The notes: generated by a model from the sequence alone, not told the origin. Positions 19,361-29,167 are shown, counted from the first letter of the stretch. The stretch is DNA of 64,000 nt from Roseiflexus sp. (GCA_017743475.1 JAGHYV010000012.1:1-64000), one strand, 5' to 3'. Numbers and translations are program-made.

Positions 19361-20476
19361 TTACAGTGCTGGCGAACGAGGGGTGACGCCATGCCCGGCT
19401 TCGATCTGCGTCAGGTCGATAGTGCCATCGTGGTATGTCATACCGCCATCAAACGGGTTCTCCGCCAGGAAAAGGGGCGTATCCAGATCGACGAAGCGAA
19501 AGCTACCCTGCCCGGCTGCAAAACAGGCTGAGACAGTCATTGCCAGCAGCGACTCGACCATGCCGCCGATCATCAGGTGCAGACCGGCGGTGCGGGCGAT
19601 GGCAGCAATATCGAGCGCTTCAACGATGCCACATTTCATCAGTTTGATGTTCAGCACATCCACTGCGGCGCTCTGCGCCAGCCGGGCTGCGTCAACCGCA
19701 CTGGCAACGCTTTCGTCAGCAGCAATTGGCACGCGGCGTGTTGCAGTCAGGCGGCGTAACCCCTCTTCATCATCCTTTGCGACCGGTTGCTCGAAGAGGG
19801 CAGGCACGATGCCATGTACGCTAAGCATATCAAGCAACCTGAGCGCGTTGGAAGCGGTATAGCTGCAGTTGCCGTCGAGGATGAGACGTGCTGCAGGCGC
19901 AATGTCTCTAATGGCAACAATACGCGCCAGGTCGTGTTCCATCGTGTGGATGGTAGTGGCGTCCGGATCACCAGCGCCGATCTTGATCTTGATCGTTGTC
20001 ACTCCGCGCGCGACAATTGCCTGCGCCGCGCGCGCTGCTGCTGCAATGCTGCCGATAGGGACTGTAACATCAGTCTCAATCCGGGTGGCGACGCCGCCGA
20101 AGAATGCCCAGAGCGGCAGGCGCGCGCGGCGTGTCAGGGCATCGAGAAGCGCGGTTTCAATTGCACAGCGCGCTGAGCCGGTCATACTGGATAGAGTGGG
20201 AAGCGCCAGGGCAATCCGACGCCATTCGCGCACGTCGGCGCCTTCAACCAGCGATCGTGCTGCCAGGATGGCAGCATACGCCATGTCCTGCGTCTCGCCG
20301 TTGAACGCCGGGAATGGCGCCGCTTCGCCGTACCCGCGTGTGCCATCGGTCAGTTCCACCGCAACCAGCAGATTGTGCGCCACTTCCTGCGTGCCGCTGG
20401 CAATGCCGAATGGTTCGTGGAGCGGAATATCAAGCGGCGCAACCGTGAGGGCGCGAATGGTTGTCGGTGCAGTCAT
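19361..20476 (-). CDS. Dipeptide epimerase, enolase superfamily
   Basis: Probable L-Ala-D/L-Glu-type epimerase that recycles or edits murein peptides. The 371-residue product has the capping domain, then a barrel with K163-x-K165 (TIKIKIG), metal ligands D201 (LDGN), E229 (FEQPV) and D254 (AADES), and the second-face base Lys in NIKLMK. FVDLDTPLF supplies D330-x-D332, the DxD motif typical of dipeptide epimerases that binds the substrate ammonium, which argues against muconate cycloisomerase. It is divergent from the MurF-Alr fusion, supporting a cell wall role. The exact dipeptide is not predictable here. Confidence 0.85.
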   Translation of the reverse strand: MTAPTTIRALTVAPLDIPLHEPFGIASGTQEVAHNLLVAVELTDGTRGYGEAAPFPAFNGETQDMAYAAILAARSLVEGADVREWRRIALALPTLSSMTGSARCAIETALLDALTRRARLPLWAFFGGVATRIETDVTVPIGSIAAAARAAQAIVARGVTTIKIKIGAGDPDATTIHTMEHDLARIVAIRDIAPAARLILDGNCSYTASNALRLLDMLSVHGIVPALFEQPVAKDDEEGLRRLTATRRVPIAADESVASAVDAARLAQSAAVDVLNIKLMKCGIVEALDIAAIARTAGLHLMIGGMVESLLAMTVSACFAAGQGSFRFVDLDTPLFLAENPFDGGMTYHDGTIDLTQIEAGHGVTPRSPAL

Positions 20477-20762
20477 AGCGGTGTACTATAGTATCAGAGC
20501 GACAGGGTGATATTATCTGGTTGCAAGTATACAATTGTTGCGCGGGCGCGCAAAAATGTCAAGTGATAGAACTGTTCACACCCAAGATAACGCATGCCCC
20601 TAGAAGCGGGGGGTCGCCTTTGTCGCGTTTACGAGGGCAAGATGCTCTCGCTCCCATGATAAATGTGAACACTTGCCAGGCGATGCACATCCGGGTGAAT
20701 GTCTCGTTCTTCGCAGGCAGAGACGTTTCTGCACCGAAGGCGAGCGTCGGTAAGGGTTTTCT
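20477..20762. other. Divergent control region between epimerase and murF-alr
   Basis: No gene is visible. TGTTCACA at 20573-20580 and its reverse complement TGTGAACA at 20664-20671 form a widely spaced inverted pair that could bind one regulator at two sites, and GCCCCTAGAAGCGGGG is a small hairpin. No convincing -35/-10 pair was found. Confidence 0.3.
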
Positions 20763-23300
20763 GTGATCGATCTGGACGACCTTCTTGCGGCAGGCGGGCA
20801 GCTGGCGTCACTAGTGCATGCGCGCCGGTTCAGCGGGTTCTCGTATGACTCGCGGTTGACCGCTAAAGGGGAACTGTTCCTAGCGCTTCGCACACCACGC
20901 GGCGATGGTCATGCGTATATTGCCGATGCGCTGGCAGCTGGCGCCACTGGCGTGATCTGTGAGACGCCACCTGTCAATCCGTCCAATGCCACCGTAATTG
21001 TCACCGACGATCCGGCGCTCCTCGCAGCGCGCTGGGCAGCAGCGCGATTGCGGCGAGTTGCGCCACGGGTCATTGGGGTAACTGGCAGTGTCGGCAAGAC
21101 GTCGGCGACCCGTGCGATCGCCGCTGTGCTTTCTGGTCTTGCGCCGACCTTTCGCAGTCGTCGCAGTTTCAATTCGCTGATTGGTCTGCCGGTCTCACTT
21201 GCACGGCTCCAGGACGATCACCGCTTTGCGGCGCTGGAATACGGTACGGCGTATCCTGGCGAGTTGCAGCGTCTAACGGCGCTCTTTCCACCGCATGTCG
21301 CAGTTGTCACGTCTGCTGCTCCGATGCGACTATCGGCATTTGGATCGGTTGCGGGTCTGGTGCGTGAGTATGGCGCGCTGGTCGCTGCGCTTCCCGCCGA
21401 TGGATGGGTGGTGGTGAACGGTGACGATCCTGCGCTTGCCGACCTGTGCGACACGACCCGTGCCAGGGTGCTGACGTTTGGAACTCACTCACCCTGCGAT
21501 CTGCGCGTAGAGTCGCCACAGTATACGCTTGACGGGACACGCATGCGGTTATTTTATCGTGGCGAGTCGGTTGATGCGGTCATTCCGCTGGTCGGTGAAC
21601 CGGCAGTCGGCGCGGCGCTGGCTGCTGTCGGAGTGGCGCTTGCGTGCGGGATGACGCTGGAGCGCGCTGCCGAACGCCTGGCGCTGGTCGAGCCGCCAGC
21701 CGGGCGTCTCCGTCCGCATCCGGCACGCGGCGGTGCAATTGTGATCGATGATACAGTTGGTGCTGAACCATCAGCGATGCTGGCAGCGTTGCGAACGCTA
21801 GCGACCCTTCCGGCGCAACGGCGAATTGCAGTGCTCGGCGATCTTCCCGCCGACAGTTCCATCCCTGGTGAACAAAACGATATCTATGCAACAATCGGAA
21901 CGCTCGCGGCGCGTACTGCCGATGTGTTGATCTGGAAGGGTGATGCCGGAACGCACGTAATGCGTGCGGTGCAACGTGTGCGTCCTGCCATGGCGGCGAC
22001 GGTCGTTCATACGATTGCCGGTACGCTTGAAGCCATGCCGCCTAACCTGAGGGCAGGTGATCTAGTTCTGGTCTGCGGCGGTGCAACGGCACGCCTGGAG
22101 CGCCTGGTCGCTGCGCTGATCGATCCGTCGGTGAATACATCGCAGGCGCTGGTGCGTCAGGACGCCGGGTGGCGCGCCGCGCGCATCGCCGATCCCGATC
22201 GACCGACATGGGTGCGGATCGATCTGGACGCGATCCGCGACAATGTGCGCGCGTTGTGTTCAATTGCTGGCGTGCCAGTAATGGCAGTGCTCAAGGCGGA
22301 TGCGTATGGTCATGGCGCGGTGCGTGCAGCACGCGCGGCGCTGGCTGGCGGCGCTGTCGCCCTGGCAGTCGCAACGCTTGGTGAGGCGCGGACGTTGCGC
22401 GAAGCCGGGATCGGCGCGCCGATCCTGGTGCTCGGCTACACGCCGCCGTGGCAAGTGGCGCAGGCGGCGCGGCTGGGTGTCGCCATCACAGTCTTCGACC
22501 ATGATGTAGCGCGCGCCTGTGCTGCTGTCGCCGAGACTGGCGTAACAGTTACAGTGCACGTCGAGGTGGATACGGGGATGGCGCGCACCGGTTTGAGCAT
22601 GGATGAGCTGGGTCCATTTCTTCGCTCGCTTGCCAGATTGCCGGGGGTGCGCGTCGAAGGATTGTACACGCATTTTGCCGATGCTGACGCTGCGGATCCT
22701 GGCGCAGCAGAAGCACAGTTACGCAGATTCCGCAGCGCACTCGACGCAGTGACCCGCGCTGGACTTCGTCCGCCCATTGTGCATGCCGCCAACAGCGCTG
22801 CCCTGTTGCGTCTGCCGGGGGCGCGCTTCGATATGGTGCGTCCTGGCATTGCGTGCTACGGGCTGGCGCCATCACCCTGGGTTACACTGCCAGCAGCGCT
22901 GCGTCCTGCGCTTTCGTTTCATTCAGAAGTGGCGCAGGTGCGTGATCTGCCTCCGGGAACGCCAGTATCGTATGGCGGTACGTTCGTCACCCGCCGCCAT
23001 TCGCGGATTGCGACTATTCCTGTAGGGTATGCAGACGGCATGCGCCGTGTACCGCCTTGGCGCGAGGTGCTGGTACGCGGTCGGCGTGCCCGAGTTGTTG
23101 GGCGCATCTGTATGGATTACGCAATGATCGATGTCACTGAGCATACAGATGTCAGGCGCGGCGATCTGGTAACGTTAATCGGCGCGCAGGGCGATGCATG
23201 TATTACCGTCGCTGAGGTCGCCGAATGGCTGGGGACGATCAGTTACGACATAGTGGCGACCATCCTGCCAAGGGTACCACGCGAGACCGAGATCGGATGA
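20763..23300 (+). CDS. MurF ligase-alanine racemase fusion
   Basis: An 845-residue fusion. The first half (about 1-455) is a Mur ligase of the MurF type, which adds D-Ala-D-Ala to UDP-MurNAc-tripeptide: P-loop GVTGSVGKTS and the NSLIGLPVSL loop. The second half (about 470-845) is a PLP alanine racemase: Schiff-base Lys in AVLKADAYGHG, the catalytic Tyr in PVSYGGTF, and RICMDYAMIDVT. The D-Ala producer is thus joined to its consumer branch, as known in Bacteroidetes. In the MurF half the usual ALEMG motif reads ALEYGTAYPGEL and the ATP-grip region is poorly kept, so ligase activity is less certain than racemase activity. The start is GTG with a weak ribosome site. Confidence 0.88.
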   Translation: MIDLDDLLAAGGQLASLVHARRFSGFSYDSRLTAKGELFLALRTPRGDGHAYIADALAAGATGVICETPPVNPSNATVIVTDDPALLAARWAAARLRRVAPRVIGVTGSVGKTSATRAIAAVLSGLAPTFRSRRSFNSLIGLPVSLARLQDDHRFAALEYGTAYPGELQRLTALFPPHVAVVTSAAPMRLSAFGSVAGLVREYGALVAALPADGWVVVNGDDPALADLCDTTRARVLTFGTHSPCDLRVESPQYTLDGTRMRLFYRGESVDAVIPLVGEPAVGAALAAVGVALACGMTLERAAERLALVEPPAGRLRPHPARGGAIVIDDTVGAEPSAMLAALRTLATLPAQRRIAVLGDLPADSSIPGEQNDIYATIGTLAARTADVLIWKGDAGTHVMRAVQRVRPAMAATVVHTIAGTLEAMPPNLRAGDLVLVCGGATARLERLVAALIDPSVNTSQALVRQDAGWRAARIADPDRPTWVRIDLDAIRDNVRALCSIAGVPVMAVLKADAYGHGAVRAARAALAGGAVALAVATLGEARTLREAGIGAPILVLGYTPPWQVAQAARLGVAITVFDHDVARACAAVAETGVTVTVHVEVDTGMARTGLSMDELGPFLRSLARLPGVRVEGLYTHFADADAADPGAAEAQLRRFRSALDAVTRAGLRPPIVHAANSAALLRLPGARFDMVRPGIACYGLAPSPWVTLPAALRPALSFHSEVAQVRDLPPGTPVSYGGTFVTRRHSRIATIPVGYADGMRRVPPWREVLVRGRRARVVGRICMDYAMIDVTEHTDVRRGDLVTLIGAQGDACITVAEVAEWLGTISYDIVATILPRVPRETEIG

Positions 23301-23315
23301 TCAGTCAGGCACACA

Positions 23316-24029
23316 CTATCCGATGCCCAGATACGCATGCTGAACAAGTGTATTCTCACGCAGCGCCTGCGCCGTATCTGTTAGAACGATCTCTCCTGTC
23401 TGGAGCACATAGCCACGATGGGCAATTGCCAGTGCCATCAGCGCGTTTTGTTCGACAAGCAGGATTGTTGTGCCCTGTGCGTTAATGTCGTTAATGATAC
23501 TGAAGATCTGTTCAACCAGCACTGGAGCGAGACCCATCGACGGTTCATCAAGGAGGAGCACCCGCGGTCGTCCCATCAGCGCCCGTCCAATAGCGAGCAT
23601 CTGCTGTTCACCACCGGAGAGCGTGCCGCCACGCTGATTGATTCGTTCGTAGAGGCGTGGGAAGAGATGGAAGACGCGCTCCATATCTCTGGCAATCCCG
23701 GCTTTATCTTTACGGAGAAATGCACCAATTTCGAGATTTTCGCGCACTGTCAGGCGCGGAAAGATCCGGCGTCCTTCTGGTGCCTGGATCACGCCCCTCT
23801 CGACGATCTTATGTGGCGGGAGATGGTCAATTCGCTCTCCCTGGAACCAGATCTCGCCACGGCGCGGCTTCAACAGTCCAGAAATGGTGCGAAGCGTCGT
23901 GCTCTTCCCTGCACCGTTCGATCCAATCAGAGTCACAATCTCACCTTGCTCAACTGCCAGCGAGATACCCTTTAGGGCATGAATATTGCCATAGTAGGTG
24001 TGAACGTCTTTAAGTTCAAGTAGTGGCAT
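23316..24029 (-). CDS. livF: Branched-chain amino acid ABC transporter, ATPase LivF
   Basis: One of two ATPases of the LivFGHMK importer. The 237 residues contain Walker A GSNGAGKSTT, the signature LSGGEQQMLAIGRALM, Walker B VLLLDEPSMGL and the LivF-typical QAPEGRRIFPRLTVRENL. The ATG at 24029 is chosen because LivF homology begins at MPLLELKDV; a TTG 12 codons upstream lies in the 7-bp repeat next to the livG stop. It is the last gene of the liv operon and converges with murF-alr, 15 bases apart. Confidence 0.95.
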   Translation of the reverse strand: MPLLELKDVHTYYGNIHALKGISLAVEQGEIVTLIGSNGAGKSTTLRTISGLLKPRRGEIWFQGERIDHLPPHKIVERGVIQAPEGRRIFPRLTVRENLEIGAFLRKDKAGIARDMERVFHLFPRLYERINQRGGTLSGGEQQMLAIGRALMGRPRVLLLDEPSMGLAPVLVEQIFSIINDINAQGTTILLVEQNALMALAIAHRGYVLQTGEIVLTDTAQALRENTLVQHAYLGIG

Positions 24030-24054
24030 AGTGATGAGAACCACCGTTCGACTT

Positions 24055-24849
24055 TCAACCTTCAACCTTCACCGTTCCGTGCACAGCGGCGCCCTTGCCC
24101 AGGTAGGCTTCGATCACGCGCGGGTTAGAACGGATCTCGTGGGGGAGACCCTCCGCAATTTTAGTACCATAGTCGAGCACAGTAATACGCTCCGAGATGG
24201 TCATTACTACCCGCATATCATGTTCGATAAGCACGACGGTGATCCCCAACTCATCGCGCAGCCGACGGATCAGATTGGTCGCTTCCGCGGTTTCCTGCGG
24301 ATTCATGCCAGCGGTCGGTTCATCGAGCAGGATTAGTTTTGGTGAAGATGCCAGCGCCCGTGCAATCTCGAGGCGGCGCTGATCACCGTAGGGAAGATTG
24401 CGCGCCAGCTGATTACGCTGGTGGTCCAGGTTGACGAATCGGAGCAACTCGCGCGCCCGTTCAAGCGATGCCTTCTCCTCAGCACGGACAGAGGGGGTGC
24501 CAAGGATGATCTGCCACAATCCGGCATTCAATCGCGTGTGCATCCCAACCTGAACGTTTTCAAGCACGGTCATTGCATTGAACAGGCGAATATTCTGGAA
24601 TGTGCGACAGATCCCCAGTGCTGTGATCTGGTCGGGGCGCAAACCGGTAATATCTTTACCGTCGAACAGAATAGTTCCTTTTGTCGGCTTGTAGATCCCG
24701 GTCAGCACGTTGAAGAACGTCGTTTTTCCTGCACCGTTAGGACCGATAACGCTTACAATACTGCCAGCTTCGATGGTGAGCGACACATCGTTGACTGCAG
24801 TAAGTCCACCAAACTGCTTAGTAATGTGTTTTGCTTCCAGGAGCGCCAC
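24055..24849 (-). CDS. livG: Branched-chain amino acid ABC transporter, ATPase LivG
   Basis: Second ATPase of the importer. The 264-residue product has Walker A GPNGAGKTTF, the LivG-type long insert after RTFQNIRLFNAMTVLENV, LPYGDQRRLEIARAL in place of the canonical LSGGQ (usual for LivG) and Walker B LILLDEPTAGMNP. The GTG at 24849 is chosen because GAGGGG lies 7 bases upstream; it overlaps neither neighbour. Its stop codon and the livM stop both sit in GTTGAAG/GTTGAGG heptamers. Confidence 0.94.
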   Translation of the reverse strand: MALLEAKHITKQFGGLTAVNDVSLTIEAGSIVSVIGPNGAGKTTFFNVLTGIYKPTKGTILFDGKDITGLRPDQITALGICRTFQNIRLFNAMTVLENVQVGMHTRLNAGLWQIILGTPSVRAEEKASLERARELLRFVNLDHQRNQLARNLPYGDQRRLEIARALASSPKLILLDEPTAGMNPQETAEATNLIRRLRDELGITVVLIEHDMRVVMTISERITVLDYGTKIAEGLPHEIRSNPRVIEAYLGKGAAVHGTVKVEG

Positions 24850-24860
24850 AATCAAACCCC

Positions 24861-26225
24861 TCAACCTTCAGCGCTTTGCGCGGTTTCCGTAACAGATGCT
24901 GATTGCTGCGTCTCAGGCGCCGGTTCAGGTTCATCGTAGTGCAGCTCCCGACGGCGGCGATCCTCTGGCAGCAATCCTTCGGGACGGAAAATCATCATAA
25001 TGATCAACAACAACCCAAAGAGCAAACGCTGATACTGCGCCGGGTCGAACCATGCCGGGATCGGAATGCCACGACGCTGAAGCGCTGCTAGTTCAGTAGC
25101 AATACGCGGCAGCAGTTGCAGGTCGAGCAGGGTTACGATCACTGCACCTAGCATCGTGCCTGGAATACTCCCCATGCCGCCAAGAATGACCATCGAGAGA
25201 ATGCCGATTGAACGCAGCAGGTCGAACGTCGGCGGATTAATGAAAGTTTGCAGCGCGCTGAAAATGACCCCCATCACGCCAGCGAACGACGCACCGACCG
25301 CAAATGCCAGCAGTTTCATCCGCACCAGCGGAATCCCCATCGCAATCGCAGCGGTCTCATCCTCGCGGATCGCGGTCCAGGCACGCCCAATGCGCGAATC
25401 ATTCAGGCGATGAACGACAAAGACAGTAAGCCCAAGAACGATCAGCACCAGGAAATAGAAATAGAGTTGATACTCCTGCACCTGTGAGATAGTGATTCCT
25501 AACGACTGGAAGATTGGCTCGGTGAAGAGTGGCGGTCGTCCAATATCTTTGATGCCCTGAGAACCGTTCGTAATGTTGATTGGTCGGTCGAGGTTCGTGG
25601 CGAGCACCCGGATCACCTCGCCAAGACCAAGGGTAACAATCGCCAGATAGTCGCCGCGTAACCGCAGCACTGGCAGACCGAGCAGCACTCCAAACAGGGC
25701 GCCTACCGCAAGACCAATCGCCAGGAAAAGCCAGAACCATGAGCCATGCAGCGGTTCCGTGCCAGGAACAATATTGGAGATCTGCGGCGTGCTGAAGATG
25801 CCCCACAGATAGGCGCCAACGGCGAAGAACGCCACATACCCCAGGTCGAGCAGGCCAGCAAACCCGACGACCACATTCAGACCCAGCGCCAGCGCTGCAA
25901 ACATCCCTGCTTTTGTCACAACATCGATATAGAACGGGTTGAGGACGCCAAAGACTGGCATAATAATCGCAAGCAGGATCGTGCCAAGCGTCAGTTTGAA
26001 TGCCAGCATAGTTGGCGCTCGATAAATGACGAACATCAACAGCAGGAACAGCACTACGACCATATCGGTGCCAAGCCCGGTCGTCGGGTTAGACAGCAGC
26101 AGCGCCGACACAATTGCCGCATAGGCTGCAATCAACACATATGGCGCCGGACCGCGTCCTGCCATTGTCCGCAGTTGCGCCCAGAGCGATACGGGCGGAC
26201 TGACTTGTCCCTTCCTCGTAGCCAT
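24861..26225 (-). CDS. livM: Branched-chain amino acid ABC transporter, permease LivM
   Basis: Inner-membrane permease of the importer. The 454 residues hold about ten membrane segments, with the LivM signatures GLNVVVGFAGLLDLGYVAFFAVGAYLWG and LRLRGDYLAIVTLGLGEVIR and the EAA-like AIREDETAAIAMGIP loop. A Glu/Gln/Ser-rich cytoplasmic tail of about 30 residues (EPEPAPETQQSASVTE) extends past the core. It starts 4 bases after the livH stop, with AAGGTG before the ATG. Confidence 0.95.
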   Translation of the reverse strand: MATRKGQVSPPVSLWAQLRTMAGRGPAPYVLIAAYAAIVSALLLSNPTTGLGTDMVVVLFLLLMFVIYRAPTMLAFKLTLGTILLAIIMPVFGVLNPFYIDVVTKAGMFAALALGLNVVVGFAGLLDLGYVAFFAVGAYLWGIFSTPQISNIVPGTEPLHGSWFWLFLAIGLAVGALFGVLLGLPVLRLRGDYLAIVTLGLGEVIRVLATNLDRPINITNGSQGIKDIGRPPLFTEPIFQSLGITISQVQEYQLYFYFLVLIVLGLTVFVVHRLNDSRIGRAWTAIREDETAAIAMGIPLVRMKLLAFAVGASFAGVMGVIFSALQTFINPPTFDLLRSIGILSMVILGGMGSIPGTMLGAVIVTLLDLQLLPRIATELAALQRRGIPIPAWFDPAQYQRLLFGLLLIIMMIFRPEGLLPEDRRRRELHYDEPEPAPETQQSASVTETAQSAEG

Positions 26226-26229
26226 ACCA

Positions 26230-27411
26230 TCACACCTTCTGCGTCACCGCTTCGCCCAGCAAGCCCGAGGGTCGGAAGATCAGGATCAGGATCAGAATGC
26301 TGAATGCAACAATATCGGCGTAGCTTGCGCCAGAGAACTGCCCGCGTGTGAAGAGCGACAGATATGAAGCGACGAACGCTTCCAGAAAGCCAAGCACAAT
26401 ACCGCCGACCATAGCGCCGGTAATGTTGCCAATACCTCCCAACACCGCGGCAGTGAACGCCTTGAGACCTGGCAGGAACCCAACGTAAGGGTTGATCGTG
26501 CCAACGCGCATCCCGAACAGAATACCAGCCGCACCGCCAAGCGCCCCGCCAATCAGGAATGTGAGTGCAATCACGCGGTTAACATCGATCCCCATCAGGC
26601 TGGCAGTCGCCCGGTCCTGTGCTACAGCGCGGATCGCCTTTCCCAGTTTGGTGATATTGACCAGATAGTTCAGCCCAATCAACATCACGATCGCCACCAC
26701 GATAAAGATCAGCGAACGACTATCGATGCTGACCGGTATGGTGCGCTCATCTGCGATAGGCATCTGCGCCAACACCAGTGGTTGACCCAGGTCAGGGGTG
26801 CGGAACTGTGCATTGAACCCCAACCCTGTGTTCACCGTGATCATGCGCATCACATCCTGGAGCACAAGTGAAACGCCGATTGCCGAGATGAGCGGCACCA
26901 GGCGCGGCGCGTTGCGCAGCGGGCGGTAAGCGACGCGCTCGATCAACATTGCCAGAACTCCGGAGACTGACATGCCGAGCAGCACGGCGGCAATGACAAA
27001 CAGAATCGGGCTGAGGGTTGTTAGCATGCCGGAAGAGGCCAGCGCTGCACTAAAAAAGGCACCTACGAAGGCGCCGACCATGAAAATCTCGCCGTGGGCG
27101 AAGTTGATGAATTCCAGCACGCCGTAGACCATTGTATAGCCGAGGGCAATAGTGGCATAGAGGAATCCACGCACTAGACCATCAATGACTACCTGTGGAA
27201 GAATGATGATTGTTCCCTGCACCAGGTCGATATCTTCACGCGTGCCGCGCAGAGCGATTGCGAGAAGGAGAACAATCCCACCGAGCACAACAGCGCTGCC
27301 CACAACGAATACAAACACCTGAAGCAGCGGACCAAACACTTCGCTCGCAAATGCACGGAAGGAGCGATGTGTTATCAGCAAATCTGAACCTGTAGTTGCT
27401 TTGACTGACAT
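26230..27411 (-). CDS. livH: Branched-chain amino acid ABC transporter, permease LivH
   Basis: Second permease of the importer. The 393-residue product has the LivH signatures LGYTMVYGVLEFINFAHGEIFMVGAF and the AVAQDRATASLMGIDVNRVIALTF coupling loop. An N-terminal membrane segment (about residues 28-55) precedes the core and makes it longer than the usual 300 residues. The start MSVKATTG has GGAAGAG upstream; a more distal ATG lies inside the livK-livH hairpin and is rejected. Confidence 0.95.
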   Translation of the reverse strand: MSVKATTGSDLLITHRSFRAFASEVFGPLLQVFVFVVGSAVVLGGIVLLLAIALRGTREDIDLVQGTIIILPQVVIDGLVRGFLYATIALGYTMVYGVLEFINFAHGEIFMVGAFVGAFFSAALASSGMLTTLSPILFVIAAVLLGMSVSGVLAMLIERVAYRPLRNAPRLVPLISAIGVSLVLQDVMRMITVNTGLGFNAQFRTPDLGQPLVLAQMPIADERTIPVSIDSRSLIFIVVAIVMLIGLNYLVNITKLGKAIRAVAQDRATASLMGIDVNRVIALTFLIGGALGGAAGILFGMRVGTINPYVGFLPGLKAFTAAVLGGIGNITGAMVGGIVLGFLEAFVASYLSLFTRGQFSGASYADIVAFSILILILIFRPSGLLGEAVTQKV

Positions 27412-27441
27412 GAATTTCGACTCTTCCCATGGTTTTGATAA

Positions 27442-27474
27442 GACCCGAAGTGTTAAGTGCAAACACTTCGGGTC
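27442..27474 (-). terminator. Processing or attenuator hairpin between livK and livH
   Basis: A 13-bp perfect stem (GACCCGAAGTGTT and its complement) with a 7-base loop, without a T-tract. Its position between the binding protein gene and the permeases fits partial termination or mRNA stabilisation that gives more LivK than LivHMGF. Confidence 0.65.
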
Positions 27475-27508
27475 GGCCATTTACCTCAATCGCTTAAAAC
27501 GAGCTTTC

Positions 27509-28798
27509 TCACGGCGCAGCAATCTCAAGGCGCTTGACGACCGCATTCTTGTTCCACACCTCCGCCGGATCGCCTGCCTCAGTGCTAACCTGCAGCACAA
27601 AGTAGGTGCCTTTCACCGGGTCGCCCTTAGCGTTGAATTCATACGTGCCGGTGATGCCCTTATAGGTACCCAGCTTCTTCATAGCGTCAAGCACCTGTGC
27701 GCGAGTCGGCTTGCCGTTGGCTGCCTTGGCAGCATTGGCGATTGCCTGGATGCAGATGCCCATTGCATCGTATGCCTGCGCCGAGAATGGCGGCGCTGCC
27801 TCCTTGTACTTCGCCTGATAATCCTCGGCGAACTTGGCAGCATCGGGGAACTGACTGACTGGCGCGGCGACCGAGGTATAGTACATGCCCTTCACTGCGT
27901 CGCCCGCTACTTTCAGCAGCTCCGGCGAGTCGAGACCGTCCGGTCCCAGGAACGCCGCCTTAATGCCACGATCACGTGCCTGTTTGAACAGGGGCGCTGC
28001 CTGGTCGTAAATTCCGCCGAAGTAGATCAGGTCGGGGTTGGCAGCCTGGATCGGCGTCAGAATCGAGTCGAAGACCGACTTTTCTTCGGTGCCTTCAAAA
28101 CCCAACACCTTGATGCCGTTCTTCTCCGCGTTCTGGCGGAAGAATTCCGCAACACCCTGACCATAGTCAGTCTTATCGTGGATGATGTACACGCTCTGGA
28201 TCTTCAGTTCAGTGCGGGCGAATTCCTCGCCGACTGCGCCCTGAACATCATCGCGTCCCACGATCCGGAAGGCGTTGGGATAGCCACTCTCGGTGATCTT
28301 CGGATTCGTATTTGCTGGCGAAACCATCACCAGGCTGGCTGCCTGGTAGTCGGGCAGCGAGGCGAGAGCCACGCCCGAGTTAAGGTGACCGACCAGGCAC
28401 AGAATATCATTATCGGAAATGATATTCTTCGCATTCGCCGAACCAACCTCTGGCTTTGCCTGGTCATCGAACGGTGCCAGTTCAACCGTAAAGCCCATGT
28501 CGGTAAGGGTCTTACCCAGTTGCTCAAGACCCAGTTCAGCGCCATTGCGAAGACCAACGCCCAGCGCTGCCTGCGGACCGGAAAGCGGGCTTTGCGTGGC
28601 AATCTTGATCGTGCCGGTCATACCGGCGGGCGGCGGAGTTGTCGCCGGTGTCGGCTGCTCTGGCGCCGGTGTCGGTTGCGCTGGCGCCGGTGTTGGCTGT
28701 GCTGGCGTCGGTGTTGGCGTCGGAGCAGGCGCACCGCATGCTGCCAGGATCGCGCCTATCAAGGCGAAGATGAGAAACGCACTGATACGTTTCATCAT
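27509..28798 (-). CDS. livK: Branched-chain amino acid ABC transporter, binding lipoprotein LivK
   Basis: Extracytoplasmic solute-binding lipoprotein of the LivFGHMK importer. The 429-residue product has a signal peptide with lipobox LAACG (Cys near residue 21), a Pro/Thr/Gln-rich spacer of PTPAPAQ-type repeats to about residue 58, then a Leu/Ile/Val-binding fold starting IKIATQSPLSGPQAALGVGLRNG. AAAGGAGAGG precedes two adjacent ATGs. First gene of the operon; ligand preference cannot be read from sequence and could include other amides or polar amino acids. Confidence 0.94.
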   Translation of the reverse strand: MMKRISAFLIFALIGAILAACGAPAPTPTPTPAQPTPAPAQPTPAPEQPTPATTPPPAGMTGTIKIATQSPLSGPQAALGVGLRNGAELGLEQLGKTLTDMGFTVELAPFDDQAKPEVGSANAKNIISDNDILCLVGHLNSGVALASLPDYQAASLVMVSPANTNPKITESGYPNAFRIVGRDDVQGAVGEEFARTELKIQSVYIIHDKTDYGQGVAEFFRQNAEKNGIKVLGFEGTEEKSVFDSILTPIQAANPDLIYFGGIYDQAAPLFKQARDRGIKAAFLGPDGLDSPELLKVAGDAVKGMYYTSVAAPVSQFPDAAKFAEDYQAKYKEAAPPFSAQAYDAMGICIQAIANAAKAANGKPTRAQVLDAMKKLGTYKGITGTYEFNAKGDPVKGTYFVLQVSTEAGDPAEVWNKNAVVKRLEIAAP

Positions 28799-29160
28799 TG
28801 TGCCTCTCCTTTGTGCACTGAGAGAATCTGTTCCGGAAAATCTGCATTACCAGAGTATCAATATGCGGCGGCTACCCGCATCGTACCTCTGCCGTGTCTA
28901 GGCGGCAGGCTATCCCTGAAAGCGTGCGTAGCCCTTTCACCTCCCTTTCTTTCGCCCTACCGCAAACCCATCTTCTCCTTAACAGCATGATCAGGACCGG
29001 CTATCCTCGACGAAGAGGCGCTACCTTGCGTGTATGTCTGTGAAACGCCCGAAGCTGAACATGCGGCTCGACTGTTCGGGCAAATAGTGTGGTCCTTTCG
29101 TGCCGTCCGGGAGCGGGGCCGTCGGCTTCGGAGCGATAAGGATTTGTCTTAAGTTGATGA
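28799..29160 (-). other. Long structured leader of livK
   Basis: About 360 bases lie between the predicted livK transcription start and its ATG with no open gene. Dyads include ATGCGG/CCGCAT around 28862-28880, GCCCGAA/TTCGGGC around 29047-29081 and CTGCC/GGCAG near 28893-28912. I compared it by eye with common riboswitch cores (SAM, FMN, B12, glycine, lysine) and with 6S, tmRNA, RNase P and SRP RNA and found no match. It may be a leader regulator or an unrecognised small RNA. Confidence 0.35.
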
Positions 29161-29167
29161 TATTGCG

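Noticed and set aside
28799-29160. 6S RNA, tmRNA, RNase P RNA or a known riboswitch in the livK leader
   Set aside because: Conserved cores of these RNAs were not found; kept only as an unknown leader.
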